Assembly (NCBI RefSeq): GCF_002994745.2
Contig: NC_037092.1
Location: 85,908,398-85,972,397, forward strand
Direction: 5' to 3'
DNA length: 64,000 bases
DNA from: Rosa chinensis
Lineage: Eukaryota > Streptophyta > Magnoliopsida > Rosales > Rosaceae
Shown: piece by piece, positions 22,099-32,477 of the stretch
How positions within the stretch are numbered: position 1 is the first letter of the stretch
How the letters are laid out: each line of letters starts with the position of its first letter
Program-made: the position numbers and the translations under genes
Notes under the pieces: model-generated
Databases searched by the model: none
Told to the model about the DNA's origin: nothing
The model's input: only the letters and a program-made list of their open reading frames with translations

Positions 22099-22928
22099 TA
22101 TTTGGAGATTTCCACCAATGACTCTTCATCCTTTTCATCATAGCAATCCAAAGCTAAATCATGAAAGTGACAAACAAAATCCACCAGGTTTTCTCCCGTC
22201 CTTTGACGAGTGTTGTTCAGTTGTGCAATGGTCACCCTTTCCTCATATTGGAAATATTTTCTACAGAACTTGCCTGCAATTTCGTCCCAATTTCTAATGG
22301 AACCAGGAGCTAGGGTGGTGTACCAAGTATATGCACGATCAGTGAGGGTTTTGGAAAATTCCCTCAGCCTGAGATTATGATTGCTAGCATGAGGGCCGAG
22401 AGCATTGATAAATTGACTAATATGCTCTTTTGGGCTGCCTTTTCTCCCATCGAAAAGAGTAAAGGTGGGTGTTTCATAATTTTTGGGATAAGACAAATGC
22501 ATTATGCTTGAAGGATAAGGGGGTTGAGGAGCATACTTCCAGTCTTCAGAGCCACGACGCAATTCTTTTTCCAGCATGGCAACAACATCGTCTTGGGTAA
22601 CAAAAGAAGGTGCCTTCTGATTGTCTGATGCTTTTGCAGCAGAGTCCTCATGGGACACCTTCTGTGGTCGCTCTGCATCATTTGGTTGCTCAAGCTGTTT
22701 TGTTGCTGAGATTGAGTTGACCAATTGTTTCATGGTATCAACCATTTCCTTTTGAGTCCTACCGAAAGCACTGAGAATGTGTGCCAAGTCTGCAGGAGTG
22801 ATTTCCTCCTCCTCTTGCCTTTCTTCCTGATCTTGTTGCTCTTCATGCCTGGAAATAGAATCAATGTGCTCTTCTCCCTCTTGGGAAGGCATACTGCTGT
22901 TATTCCTCTTTCTTTGCGGTGGAGCCAT
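22098..22928 (-). CDS. Gypsy gag (partial)
   Basis: The start is ATG at 22928 (MAPPQRKR), just inside the PBS. The N-terminal part is acidic and Gln/Glu-rich. The retrotransposon gag domain follows: LREFSKTLTDRAYTWYTTLA, NWDEIAGKFCRKYF, RQRTGENLVDFVCHFHDLAL. The frame stops at 22098, where the next frame begins with the gag tail, so a frameshift or deletion removed the middle. Gag forms the virus-like particle that packages element RNA. Confidence 0.8.
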   Translation of the reverse strand: MAPPQRKRNNSSMPSQEGEEHIDSISRHEEQQDQEERQEEEEITPADLAHILSAFGRTQKEMVDTMKQLVNSISATKQLEQPNDAERPQKVSHEDSAAKASDNQKAPSFVTQDDVVAMLEKELRRGSEDWKYAPQPPYPSSIMHLSYPKNYETPTFTLFDGRKGSPKEHISQFINALGPHASNHNLRLREFSKTLTDRAYTWYTTLAPGSIRNWDEIAGKFCRKYFQYEERVTIAQLNNTRQRTGENLVDFVCHFHDLALDCYDEKDEESLVEISK

Positions 22929-22946
22929 CTCGTAGGTCACAGCCTA

Positions 22947-22966
22947 GTTCCCCAGTGAAGTCGCCA
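22947..22966 (-). other. Primer binding site of the Gypsy element
   Basis: On the minus strand TGGCGACTTCACTGGGGAAC starts four bases after the 5' LTR. TGGCGAC...CTGGGGA is a common PBS form in plant Gypsy elements. The tRNA identity was not checked. Confidence 0.7.
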
Positions 22967-22970
22967 AAAA

Positions 22971-24217
22971 TGTGAGGGTGACTTTGTGATTTTGACTCTT
23001 TGCAGCAAAACCCTCCTAGTTGTGCGAGACTAGGCCCAAAATTGTTCAAAGGTTGACCCAAGAACAACTTCGTTGTAACCTGTTAGATGTAACAGCAGCT
23101 ATTTGGCTTGATGATAACAGGAGCGATTAGACTTGATTTCATAAGAACAGGGCTTATAGGCGGGCATGGTGTGGGAGCTAGATGCATGAGAGTTTAGCAG
23201 AGTGGGAAAATTCCAGCAGTAACATGATTTCTGGATTTTGGGTTAAGGTTGGTCGGGAAGAATTGATGGCTAGGGATTCAGAGATAAAGCTTGATCTCTT
23301 GCTTGATGTTTCTGGGCTGTTGTGGCTTGGTTTCCTACGGCAATGAACTCGCCTTTTATAGCGGTGATAGACGGGGAGGATTTGTGCCAAGAACCAGAGG
23401 CTTTGGAAGGGTATTCTAAAGCTTTCAGCTTTTGTTTTCCCCATGAAACCAAAAGAGTGAAAGCTTGCTTTGGCTATGAGGGTGAAGATCAGTGGCACAA
23501 GTATAGGACGGTGATGGGGATCCCAGATTTTGTGCTGCTGTGATCTTTGAGAGATCGTAATCCCCTAATTTGTGCTATTGTAAATTGTGATTACAAAAAC
23601 CTAAGAGTTATTGGAAACTGAGGCAGGATAGGATGTGAGTTGGGAAGCTTTTGCATAGGTTTGGGGTTCTTACCAGAAAAGGGTGGAGCAATAATCCCAG
23701 TAGCAGCTTGGAGGGACAGCGTTCCTAGTTTGGGGAAGACGACTCCAACGAGTTTTTTGGGCTACAGACTTTGGTGTAATGGACTTTGGGTAGGGGAGTG
23801 ACACTAGTGGGCTCTAAGTCTTGTTGGGCCTGCCTTCATCTCTCTACTAGCCCATGTTAAGATATTGGCCCTCAAAGCATGAATTTTGGTTCCCAAGTCC
23901 AAAATTATCGACGGCCCTTATCGTAACAATGGGCCTCGCACGATCCGTTACCTTCCACACCACATCCCGCCGTATAAGCCCCAAACGTAGCTTGGGTCTA
24001 TGCGTATCGCATGGTAAATAAGCGTGTTGGCTCATTTGGAAATGCCTGTCAATCGTTTGAGTATTTAAGCATCTCGTATCGCTTGTTAAATGGAGAACTC
24101 TCTTTTGACGTAAAAAATGGGCTCGCTTGAAGGCCCAATTAGGTTACGAGGTTGATGACTCGTTCCCTTTGCCTGTCCCTAGTTAAATTCGAACTTGTGG
24201 AAATTTGGGTATCAACA
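22971..24217 (-). repeat. 5' LTR of the Gypsy element (right copy)
   Basis: This 1247-bp copy, with ends TGTGAGGG and TATCAACA, pairs with 9092-10342. TSD ATTAG follows at 24218-24222. Confidence 0.93.
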
Positions 24218-24990
24218 ATTAGTTGTAATGAAAAGTATACCTTCCATGAGCAACAATGTGTAAGAAATAGATTTTATCAAAATCAACTATAGGATGTTAT
24301 TACAATAAGAATAAAGAAATAGACTTTATCAAAATCGACTATAGGATGTTATGACGATAAGAATAGATGAGTGATGTTAGCTATTTTTTTACACAATACC
24401 TATTAATACGTTATAAATAGATGAGTGATGTCAAATCTATTGATTTTTAATTTGAAATTTTTGGATCGCACAAAATTCTTAGATGTCTACTAATGTGGTA
24501 TAACTAGTTTATTAGTTGTAATGAAAAGTGTACCTTCCATAAACAACAATGTGTAGGGAATAGACTTTATCAACATCGACCGTAGGATGTTATCATGATA
24601 AGAAGAAATGGTTATGGTCAAAATTTCAGCTATTTTCGTCGTTGATTGAGTCTCGATCTTCCAGGTCAACCTTAAACCGTAAATACCGCATAAAAATAAT
24701 ATGCTCATAACCGCTCATTCATAACTACTTTATTTTATCTGTCAGCTCTCACAATCTCGTGGGTATGAGTTATATCAATTAATGTAAAAATTTCATGAAG
24801 TTTATCTTCTCCTGGTTCAGCTCCCCTTAGAGAAGCATAAGCATATAAAGGGTTGACCGCTTTATTTAATATCAAAATGGTTGCGTATTGGAGTATTTTT
24901 TTTTACACAATACCTATGAATACACTATAAATAGATGAATAATGTCAAATTTATCGATTTCTAATTTCAATGTTTTGGATAGCACAAAAT
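24218..24990. repeat. Tandemly repeated AT-rich DNA split by the Gypsy insertion
   Basis: A unit of about 290 bp recurs. TTAGTTGTAATGAAAAGTRT at 24218 recurs at 24510, and ACAATACCTATKAATACRYT at 24393 recurs at 24906 and to the left of the Gypsy element at 8968. A shorter internal repeat (AGACTTTATCAAAATCGACT) is at 24258 and 24317. No coding potential is seen. Confidence 0.7.
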
Positions 24991-24999
24991 CTTTTTATT

Positions 25000-25775
25000 A
25001 ACTACACCCTTCAAATGATAAGACCGTCAATAGATACAGCATGAAAAAATAACCCTTTGATGTGAAAATTACATTATTTTAGGCTTTCAGTCCAAATTTG
25101 ATCCAATTTCATCTATGGTTCAACCTTGATCCCCTATATCAATTGGATACGTCTTTATAACCTTATTTTTATCATCTACGCTCTTTATAGGGCAAGATTG
25201 TCAACAAAAATAAACCTTGAGACACTTATCGTTTGATGTGAGAATTACATTATTTTAGGCTTTTCGCTATGAAATTGGTCTAATTTGGTCTATGTTTCAA
25301 CTCCGATCTTCTAAGTTAACCGAATAAAGCCTTTATAATCAACTACACCTTCAAAAGACAAGACCATCAACGGATACAAAAATTGAGAAAATGACCGTCG
25401 GATATGAGTATTACATTATTTTAGGATTTTAGTCCAAAATTGATCTAATTTGGTTTATGTTTCGACCATGATCCTTTAGGTCAACAAAATAAGTCTTTAT
25501 AACCAACTCCACCCTTCAAAGGGCAAGACCGTCAGTGGATACAAGGCTTGGATAAATGACCATTGGATGTGATAATTATATTATTTTAGACTTCCGGTCC
25601 AAAATTGATCAAATTTGGTCTATGTTTCGACCCCGATCTCTTAGGTCAACCCAATAACACTTTTTAACCCTATTTCTATTTACTCTACCCTTCAAAGGGC
25701 AAGACCATCAACTGATACAAGACTTGAGATACCAACCATTAAATGTGAAAATTACATTATTTTGGATATCATAAT
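25000..25775. repeat. Satellite-like tandem array, unit about 160-180 bp, 4-5 copies
   Basis: The phrase CCTTCAAAGGGCAAGACCRT or close variants recurs near 25010, 25190, 25346, 25507 and 25688. Each is followed by AATTACATTATTTTAGGCTT-like and TGGTCTATGTTTCGACC-like blocks in the same order. Copies diverge by perhaps 10-25%. No frame is open across units. Confidence 0.8.
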
Positions 25776-26085
25776 TAAATTATTTTTAGCTACCTATGTA
25801 CAAAAATTGGGGATTATGGTTTGTTGTTCTTAAAAATTATTAATTTAGCAAAAAATAAAAAAATAATGCTAATAGCCAATGTTCATCTACTTCAAAATAT
25901 GCATCATTTTTATCCATAATTTTTAGGGGGATGATGTGGTTTTTCAGATAAAAAAAAAACATAAGTTTGATTACTAATTCGGGTAACAAAATGTAGTTTA
26001 TACTTTATACTTTACAGTTTATTAGGGAAAAAAAAGTATAAATATAAATTTTTTAAAAAGGAAAAAAAATAAAATAAATGAAGAG
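25776..26085. other. Very AT-rich DNA, nothing recognised
   Basis: A/T runs and no coding frame are seen. The stretch ends just before a tRNA-like segment on the minus strand. Confidence 0.3.
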
Positions 26086-26089
26086 CTGA

Positions 26090-26165
26090 AGGTGGTTCGA
26101 ACCTGGTCCCCATTATCAAGTTTAGCTATGCCTTAACCACTGCACCAACCAATGACGAAAGACGC
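26090..26165 (-). ncRNA. tRNA-like (pol III promoter) fragment, possibly a SINE head
   Basis: On the minus strand TTGGTTGGTGCAGTGGTTAA fits an A box (TGGYNNAGTGG). GGTTCGAACC, about 40 bases later, is a perfect B box. A T-rich stretch follows, as for a pol III stop. No clean acceptor-stem pairing or anticodon arm could be drawn, so it is more likely a tRNA-derived SINE head or tRNA pseudogene than a functional tRNA. Confidence 0.45.
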
Positions 26166-27022
26166 TTTTTTTCCCCTTTAAAATATTTATACGGGATTTA
26201 TTTGAGCTGGATTACGATTCTTCGACCCTTCAAATCAACTTCATACTCAATTCTTGGTTTTGGATGGTTATTTCAGAATCTTATATTCAAACTTCCATCT
26301 TACCACACAATGGGCATAAAACTAAGGAGAACCCAGTTGTATTGCCATTAGTTAACCCGAGAATTCGAGTAGAACTTTTAATTCAATCGTCTGGTATTCG
26401 TACCAACATCGATTAGGGTTTTTGATGGTGTTCAATACAAGAATTTGAAAAAAATTCACACTTAATATGAGCAAGGAGATGCTTGACTAATCCAAGATCA
26501 ACGTTCCTATTGTCGGCAATCTGGTCTCGCTCCACAACTACAGCCGCTCCTCCTCCCAATCTAAACCTTCTTCACGACAGTCCAGGACCTCTCAATCTGC
26601 AATAGTGTAGTAGTATTCTCCTGTTGTCTTCTCCTACCTCGCTTCTCCAGTTTAGGATCTCTCTACACATGTAAGCAAAACAATAGTTTTCTTCCCGTTT
26701 GCACTGTTATTTTATTTTATTTTATTTTTTTTCACTTTTGTAAATCTATCGTGGGACTCAGATCTCTTCCTTAACTTTGAAAACTCTTGTAGGTAATCGG
26801 TTGACACAAATGGGCGGCCCTGATTGCTGCAATTAATTGGACGGACAGAAATAGTGCTAATGTGAACGACTCCATGCTCGGAGCATGGCAGAATTTCCGC
26901 TTCTTTACCTACAAACATCATTAACATTAGTTTTGGAGGACTTGTTGTAACTTGTAACATGTAAACAGTAAACCATTCAAGCTTGCCATAACACTTAACC
27001 ATCAAGCTTGCCATAACACTAA
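26166..27022. other. Unassigned intergenic DNA
   Basis: Only short frames are seen. The phrase AAGCTTGCCATAACACT occurs twice, near 26980 and 27005, a small tandem duplication of about 27 bp. No domain is recognised. Confidence 0.3.
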
Positions 27023-27540
27023 ACAAGATATCATCATTTCATGTTAAAAAGCTGTTTCTTTTTCTTTTTTTTTTGAACCTTGAAACTTTTTTATTTAGAA
27101 ATACTAACGCTCCACTTCTGGGATCAGGTACCATCTCAAAAAAAAAAATTTACACTGCAGGCATTATACATGTCTTGTTATAGATTAAGCATCTCAAAAA
27201 TGCAATTCAAACCTAGCCCCTTCACCACAAAACCCATCCTGCTGATCAGGCTTCAAGCTAGAACATCCAAATGCTTAATTGATAATGTGGCTGCCATTCT
27301 CGTTCCCTAAATGCGTCAGCTACACATCCATTCCTTGGGAACTCCACATGTATGCTCCAAACTATAGGCCAATATAGAACAGCCAAACCAAAGTTTAGGG
27401 AGTATCGTATTTTTTTTTGTTTTTTTTGTTTTTGCTTTTCAAAAGGGCGCGCTTTACACATGGGAGGGTACACTTCGAGGAATCAATCAGGTCATTCAAT
27501 CAAAACTCAAAATAAAACTCAAAGCAACATACAAAAAAGG
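27023..27540. repeat. Diverged duplicate of 412-880
   Basis: This is collinear with the region downstream of the tandem-TIR gene (see 412-880), with indels such as a longer T run near 27420. No TIR exon was found beside this copy. It may mark a deleted paralogue or a dispersed repeat family. Confidence 0.7.
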
Positions 27541-27762
27541 GGTAGGTCTAATGTGCAGATCTGCATGGTTTACAACTTTACATATTGTATTATTGTAATG
27601 TAGCGCACATGGCATCACGTGATATTTTCATAAACCGGTAACAGGTTTCAATAGGTGAAGACGCAAAATGTACACACATATGAATCCAACTTGGGAATTT
27701 TGGGATGCCCATCGGAGAGTTTGGCATCGGGTGCCGCCCCGCAACTGGTATTTTTGAGTGTT

Positions 27763-28705
27763 GAATTTTTTTTTTTTTGAATCAAGCCCAATGGGTGAAA
27801 TAGTATATTCATCACAAGTTAGAATAGCTCGTTACATATCATTCCGCTGTTATTTAAGGACATAGACAGACAAGAAGGTAGTGATAGTATCCACAATGGT
27901 ACGTAGAAATAGACCCACTCACTATACATTTCAAATCATAGAGATAGCGGAAATCCTCCTTTGGTACTACGTCGGAGATGCTATAAATCTAAGTTTCTAA
28001 TACAAGGAAATTATTGAATTTAGATAAAATCTAAAAACATAGGTTGAGCCAAGGGCCTAAACCATAGCCCAAATAGCAATGGACTAGGGCAGAACCCCAG
28101 CCCAATAGTTCGCGGCCCAATAGGGTAGTCCACCAAGGGAAAAGGCTCTAGGCCCATCATGCTGGTTCGAGCCAGTCCCCTGTCTCTCGCATCCCTGTCG
28201 TACATCACCGTCCGACCAAGCTCCGACCTACCCACGTCTTCCCGATCTGCCCCACCACTACCGCTCCCTATATCAGCACAGAACAACCATCCCAGCGATC
28301 TAAGTAGTCCCGAGTCTACGCCGCCGCCGCGACTTGCATCAGCATAGAACATCCATCCCTGAGCCAGGCGTTGCAACCGCACTCCGCCATCAATCCGTGG
28401 CACCGTCGATCCAACAAAACCCAGCATCAGGGATCGGCAAACCGGACTGTAAGGCACGATCTCTCCTTCATGACCATCCCAGCCGAATGCACAGACATAA
28501 CTTGAGCAAAAACCCTTCGACAACCCCATGGACATTTAGGTCTCCCGTCTGGTAGCAAACCCTATGACGACGAAGAGGCCAGAGACCAGCCCCGACATCC
28601 GGGCGCCGCCGGACTAGAATAAAGTTTCAACCGGAGGCCGCCTTAAGGTTCCTTGAGGTTAGAGAAGTGCGAGCCCCGCAGATTACTTTTGTATAACTAC
28701 TAGAG
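27763..28705 (-). mobile_element. Poly(A) retroposon with 12-bp TSD
   Basis: TTTTTGAGTGTT at 27751-27762 is repeated at 28706-28717. The T run at about 27766-27778 is the poly(A) tail of a minus-strand insert. A 171-codon minus frame (28535-28020) is rich in Gly, Arg and Trp and has no known domain. It is probably a truncated LINE-type element of the kind seen at 4410-5454. Confidence 0.5.
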
Positions 28706-28717
28706 TTTTTGAGTGTT

Positions 28718-29221
28718 AAAATTTACAATAAATATCATTGATTTATTGGCTTGATTATGTATGAGATTAATTGTTGGGATTTTATTATAATTGATTGGCT
28801 ATAAATCTGAGTCCTTGAACATCGAAATCGAGCAGTGTGTCGCCATCAAAATCTTTGATTGTGAGCAAATCCTTGATGCTGTGCTTTATATATAAATATA
28901 TAATTACGTATGTACATGATGAAGCCTCAACGTCATTATGAATGAAGGATTATTGATTGAGCTGGTGATTCATGGAAACCGAGCTCTCTTTAGGGTAGAT
29001 TGATTTAGTTTGTCAGGGAAAATGGTTTTTCTTTTTTTAATCAATTAGTGTTTGATTGATTATATGTGGGCCAGCATATGTCTTGGTAGTTTTTTTTTTG
29101 GGGGAATATATGAATAGTGTTTGAGTTAGTTGTAGAATTTTTTTTTTTGGTACATAGTTAGTTGTAGATTTGGTATATATAGGGATTTTTGTTTTGGTTA
29201 AATAAATTTTATTGGGAGTAA
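28718..29221. other. AT-rich spacer
   Basis: No gene or terminal repeat is seen. There are T-rich tracts at 29090 and 29140. Confidence 0.3.
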
Positions 29222-29660
29222 TAACCTGTTTATGGCCCCCAATAACTTTTTATTGCCCTCCAAAAAACCTTTTATCAGAGGGGAGGGAGGGCAACAAAAA
29301 GTTTATTGGGAGACAATAAAATCGGACTTCAGTCACCAGTCGCTGGACTTCGATTATCAAATTCTGATGGCCAGTTGCCAGACTCCGATCACCAAATTCT
29401 GGTGATCAGTCGCCAGACTCTTATCTCCGGTCATCGGAATCTGATGAAGTCTCCGATGACTTCTCTCTCTCTCTAAATGATGACGAAAGAGAGGGCAAAA
29501 TTGTCCTAAACATAAACAAAAATCAATAAAAATATACTTAATTGGATATTAGGGTAAAAGATATGTAATTTATTGGGTAAGTGGGTAATCTCGTAAGCTG
29601 TTTGGGTAAGTGGGGTTAATGTAGCTCAAATTTAGTTAAATGGACATTTTCCTCTCTAAA
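29222..29660. mobile_element. Mutator-like element remnant (one arm)
   Basis: It shares with 30.1-31.2 and 32.5-33.9 kb the blocks GAGAGGGCAAAATTGTCC, TTGGGTAAGTGGG and the repeated CACCAGTCGCTGGACTTC-like tract. Only one arm is recognisable and no TSD was found. Confidence 0.45.
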
Positions 29661-30100
29661 ATCATCTGGAATAATTGTCATAATAAGGCACAAAATAAAA
29701 AAAAAATATGAGCAAACTTCCACATTCATCCCGAACTCCCCACCCCAATTAAATTTTTATAGAATGAAACAGTTGCATTTGACTGTACGGGTCAAAACTC
29801 TAATATATTTATGTTAAGACTTAAAACAAACTAAGGTTCGTCTCTCCAGAGATATCTGATAAAATTGCAACCATAAAACAAACCAGTCTCTTTAAAATAT
29901 AAGCAATACATGTGACCATGAACATCGCAACGTAATTGCATTGAAAAGATGCATATCATTTTTAGCCCTATGGTTCTAATTTTAATTACTTGCCTCATAC
30001 GCGTACAAGACACCGTGGATGTTTTTCAATTTTATCTTTTAATGTATTTTTTGTTTTACCAGAATAATCCAATTAGATAATTTCATTATGATTTTTATTA

Positions 30101-31204
30101 GGGGAAATGATCATTTACCCAATTTTAGCTTTAAAATTGCCCACTTACCCAACACTCTAAGAGATTGCCCACTTACCCAAACACTCTAAGAGATTATTAC
30201 CCTAATACCCAATTAAGTATTTTTTTAATTCATTTTTATTTATTTTTGGGACAATTTTGCCCTCTCCTTTTTTGTCACTTGAGAAATAAGTCATTGGAGA
30301 CCTTGCTTGACTCTGGTGACTGGTGACCCGACTCTGACGACCGGTGACCGGATTCAGGCGTTTGAATTTATTGCCCCCTAATAATACCTAGTAACCATAT
30401 TATTGCCCCCAGTAATCATATTATTGTCCCCCAATACTCATATTATTGCCTCTCAATAATCATATTATTGCCCTCCAGTGAATTGCATAAACTCCCAAAA
30501 CCAACATGAGTACACTATAGGCACAATTGATCAATTTATCTGCATATTATTGCTCCTCAATACTCATATTATTGCCTCCTAATAATCTTATTATTGCCCC
30601 ACAATAGACATGTATAACTACTCAATAAAACTTTTTTTTTTTTCATTCTTCTTTCTTCTTTCCTTATAAGCCTTCTGCCAAATTTACCATAAAAAAAAAA
30701 AACAAAACGACGTCGTCCAACAGATTGACGTCTTCCGAGCCCTGCCAGCGAAGCCCAGACCCTATTCCGGCGTGGAGCTTCGGAGCTTCTCGGACATCTG
30801 ACGAACAAAACCTGCAAAGCCCAGAGGGGTGTGGATTGTGGAGTTGGATGGCGTCATTCTTTGGTGGTCCGACAGTGAGGACAGAGCTGCAACGATGGAG
30901 GTCTAACATTGACGGTGGAGTGGTGGGCGCGGTGGCTTGATGGTGGAGGCCCACCAAACCGAACCCAAATTCAAACCCGAACCGGAAATTTTGATCTACA
31001 GACATGGAGAGAGAGAGAGAGAGAAATCGGTGAGGGGAGACAAAATAGATCGAAGAGAGAGTCTGAGAGTTGAGATGTAATTTATTAATTAAAATATGGG
31101 CAAAACTATTAATGGATGTTAGATTGGGTAAATGAGGTTAAAAAGCTCTTAGTGGAGTAAGTGGGCAATTTTTTAGCTGAAAATGGGTAAGTGGTCACGG
31201 CCCC
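30101..31204. mobile_element. Mutator-like non-autonomous element
   Basis: The left arm starts GGGGAAATGATCATTTACCC, and the right arm ends TGGGTAAGTGGTCACGGCCCC at 31204. Both are related to the termini of 32478-33901. Inside are a tandem of about 24-bp units (TCATATTATTGCCYCYCAATA) at 30370-30600 and a GC-richer core (30720-30990) with no recognised gene. No matching 9-bp TSD was found, so the borders may have mutated. Confidence 0.55.
30370..30600. repeat. Short tandem repeat, about 24-bp unit
   Basis: Imperfect copies of ATTATTGCCCCCCAATAATC recur. The reverse complement appears as GGAGGCAATAATATGATTAT at 33340-33560 in the sister element. Confidence 0.7.
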
Positions 31205-31436
31205 ATTTTAGAGTGTTGCTATTGAGACCTCCAAATCTGCTCATTTAACCTCACTCTATTATGAATTATTAATGACATATATAACCTACTATAAAATGAC
31301 TATTAAGGACAATAATTATACCAACAATATATTACATTGATTTTCTATAGACTTTCCAATTCAATAATATTAGATTACATTCTTTATTATTTTCCTAATC
31401 TATTTTAATTTTTCAATTTCACTACATACTCATTAA

Positions 31437-31468
31437 AGCATTTATATATATATATATATATATATATT
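31437..31468. repeat. (TA)n microsatellite
   Basis: A run of about 13 TA dinucleotides in AT-rich DNA. A run of A of about 22 bases follows at 31579-31600. Confidence 0.8.
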
Positions 31469-31697
31469 TAATAAGAGTTAAAACTATGATTATGTGACAT
31501 AAAAATATATGATATACATGTTGAACGCGTATTGGTGAGGGAAAACAAAACAAATCTTAGTCTATCCATTATATTTACAAAAAAAAAAAAAAAAAAAAAA
31601 CAAAAAATGAGCTAGCAATTTTTAAAAACAAATATTTAAATAATTAATCATAAGGTACATAAAATAAACATTAAGAAAAATATGATTAATCTTCATA

Positions 31698-32146
31698 TTT
31701 TTTTTGAATAAAAGGCCGGTGCGGCTGCCCTCAAGCCTTGATTAATGAAACTATCGAATACAAGGGGGAGACATGGAGTCTAAACCCCTGATTACAATAA
31801 GCATCTAGAGTATTTTCTTAAATAATATCAGAAATCTCTACAGGAGACTTGTATTCTAAGTTTCTAACAAGCACCAACTAGTAAAGAGTGCACAATTAGC
31901 TACTCTATTTGCTTTAACATAGCAGTGATATAGCGGAAAGATAACTCGATATGTAACCCGATTACAACATAGCATAATTACCAGATTTAGCACAACTTTC
32001 CTCCTATGTTGCCGCTGAAAAGTAAATCTGACGACACTTAGTCTCACCCTGCCACTAGGCGGCAACGCCCATTTGACGAATCAAATAACTCGTCGCCGAC
32101 CTAGAGCAGACAAGGCACGTAGAGTGCATACACAACCACATAGCCC
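31698..32146 (-). mobile_element. Short poly(A) retroposon fragment with TSD
   Basis: GATTAATCTTCATA occurs at 31684-31697 and 32147-32160. The T run after the left copy is the tail of a minus-strand insert. The body has no recognisable frame. It resembles a LINE 3' end, but the family is not identified. Confidence 0.5.
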
Positions 32147-32160
32147 GATTAATCTTCATA

Positions 32161-32468
32161 TTTTTTTGCAGAGCTAAAACAGAAAAAAAAAAAAAAAGTT
32201 AAAAAAAAAACCACAAAATAGTTCATGTTATTTTCTTGTTGATTAGAAATTAATTTTTAAAACTCAATACCTTGCGTTTAATTTTTGTTATTGAAAAGAA
32301 AATTTATGCTGTTTGATTAAGGAATGGATATGTAATTAAGATTTATAGAGTAATTAATTCATTGAATTAACTAAGTTTTTTTATTTTAAAAATAATAGTT
32401 TGTTTGCAAATTATATGAGTGAGGTTATTTGAGGAAATTTAGTGAGGTTTAGTGAGTAAATTTAGTAT
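32161..32468. other. AT-rich spacer
   Basis: A and T runs; no gene seen. Confidence 0.3.
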
Positions 32469-32477
32469 TAGAAAATT

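Larger units (their letters stand above)
9092..24217 (-). mobile_element. TAT-lineage Ty3/Gypsy retrotransposon, 15.1 kb, with intact TSD
   Basis: The element is delimited by two LTRs (TGTGAGGG...TATCAACA) and a 5-bp TSD ATTAG (9087-9091 and 24218-24222). Transcription is leftward: 5' LTR 24217-22971, PBS, gag, protease, RT, RNase H, a second archaeal-type RNase H, integrase, then a long 3' region with an antisense gene, PPT and 3' LTR. Dual RNase H and a long extra region are hallmarks of TAT/Ogre-type Gypsy elements. Gag-pol is broken by stops and frameshifts, so the copy is non-autonomous. By eye the LTRs differ at roughly 30 positions over 1.25 kb. Confidence 0.92.

Noticed and set aside
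25000..25775. CRISPR-like array
   Set aside because: The units are 160-180 bp, diverged and without unique spacers, in a plant genome; it is a satellite-like repeat.
26090..26165. A functional tRNA gene
   Set aside because: A and B boxes are present, but no acceptor stem or anticodon arm could be paired.
30101..31204. Captured gene in the 30-31 kb Mutator-like element
   Set aside because: The frames in the GC-richer core match no family I know and overlap on both strands.
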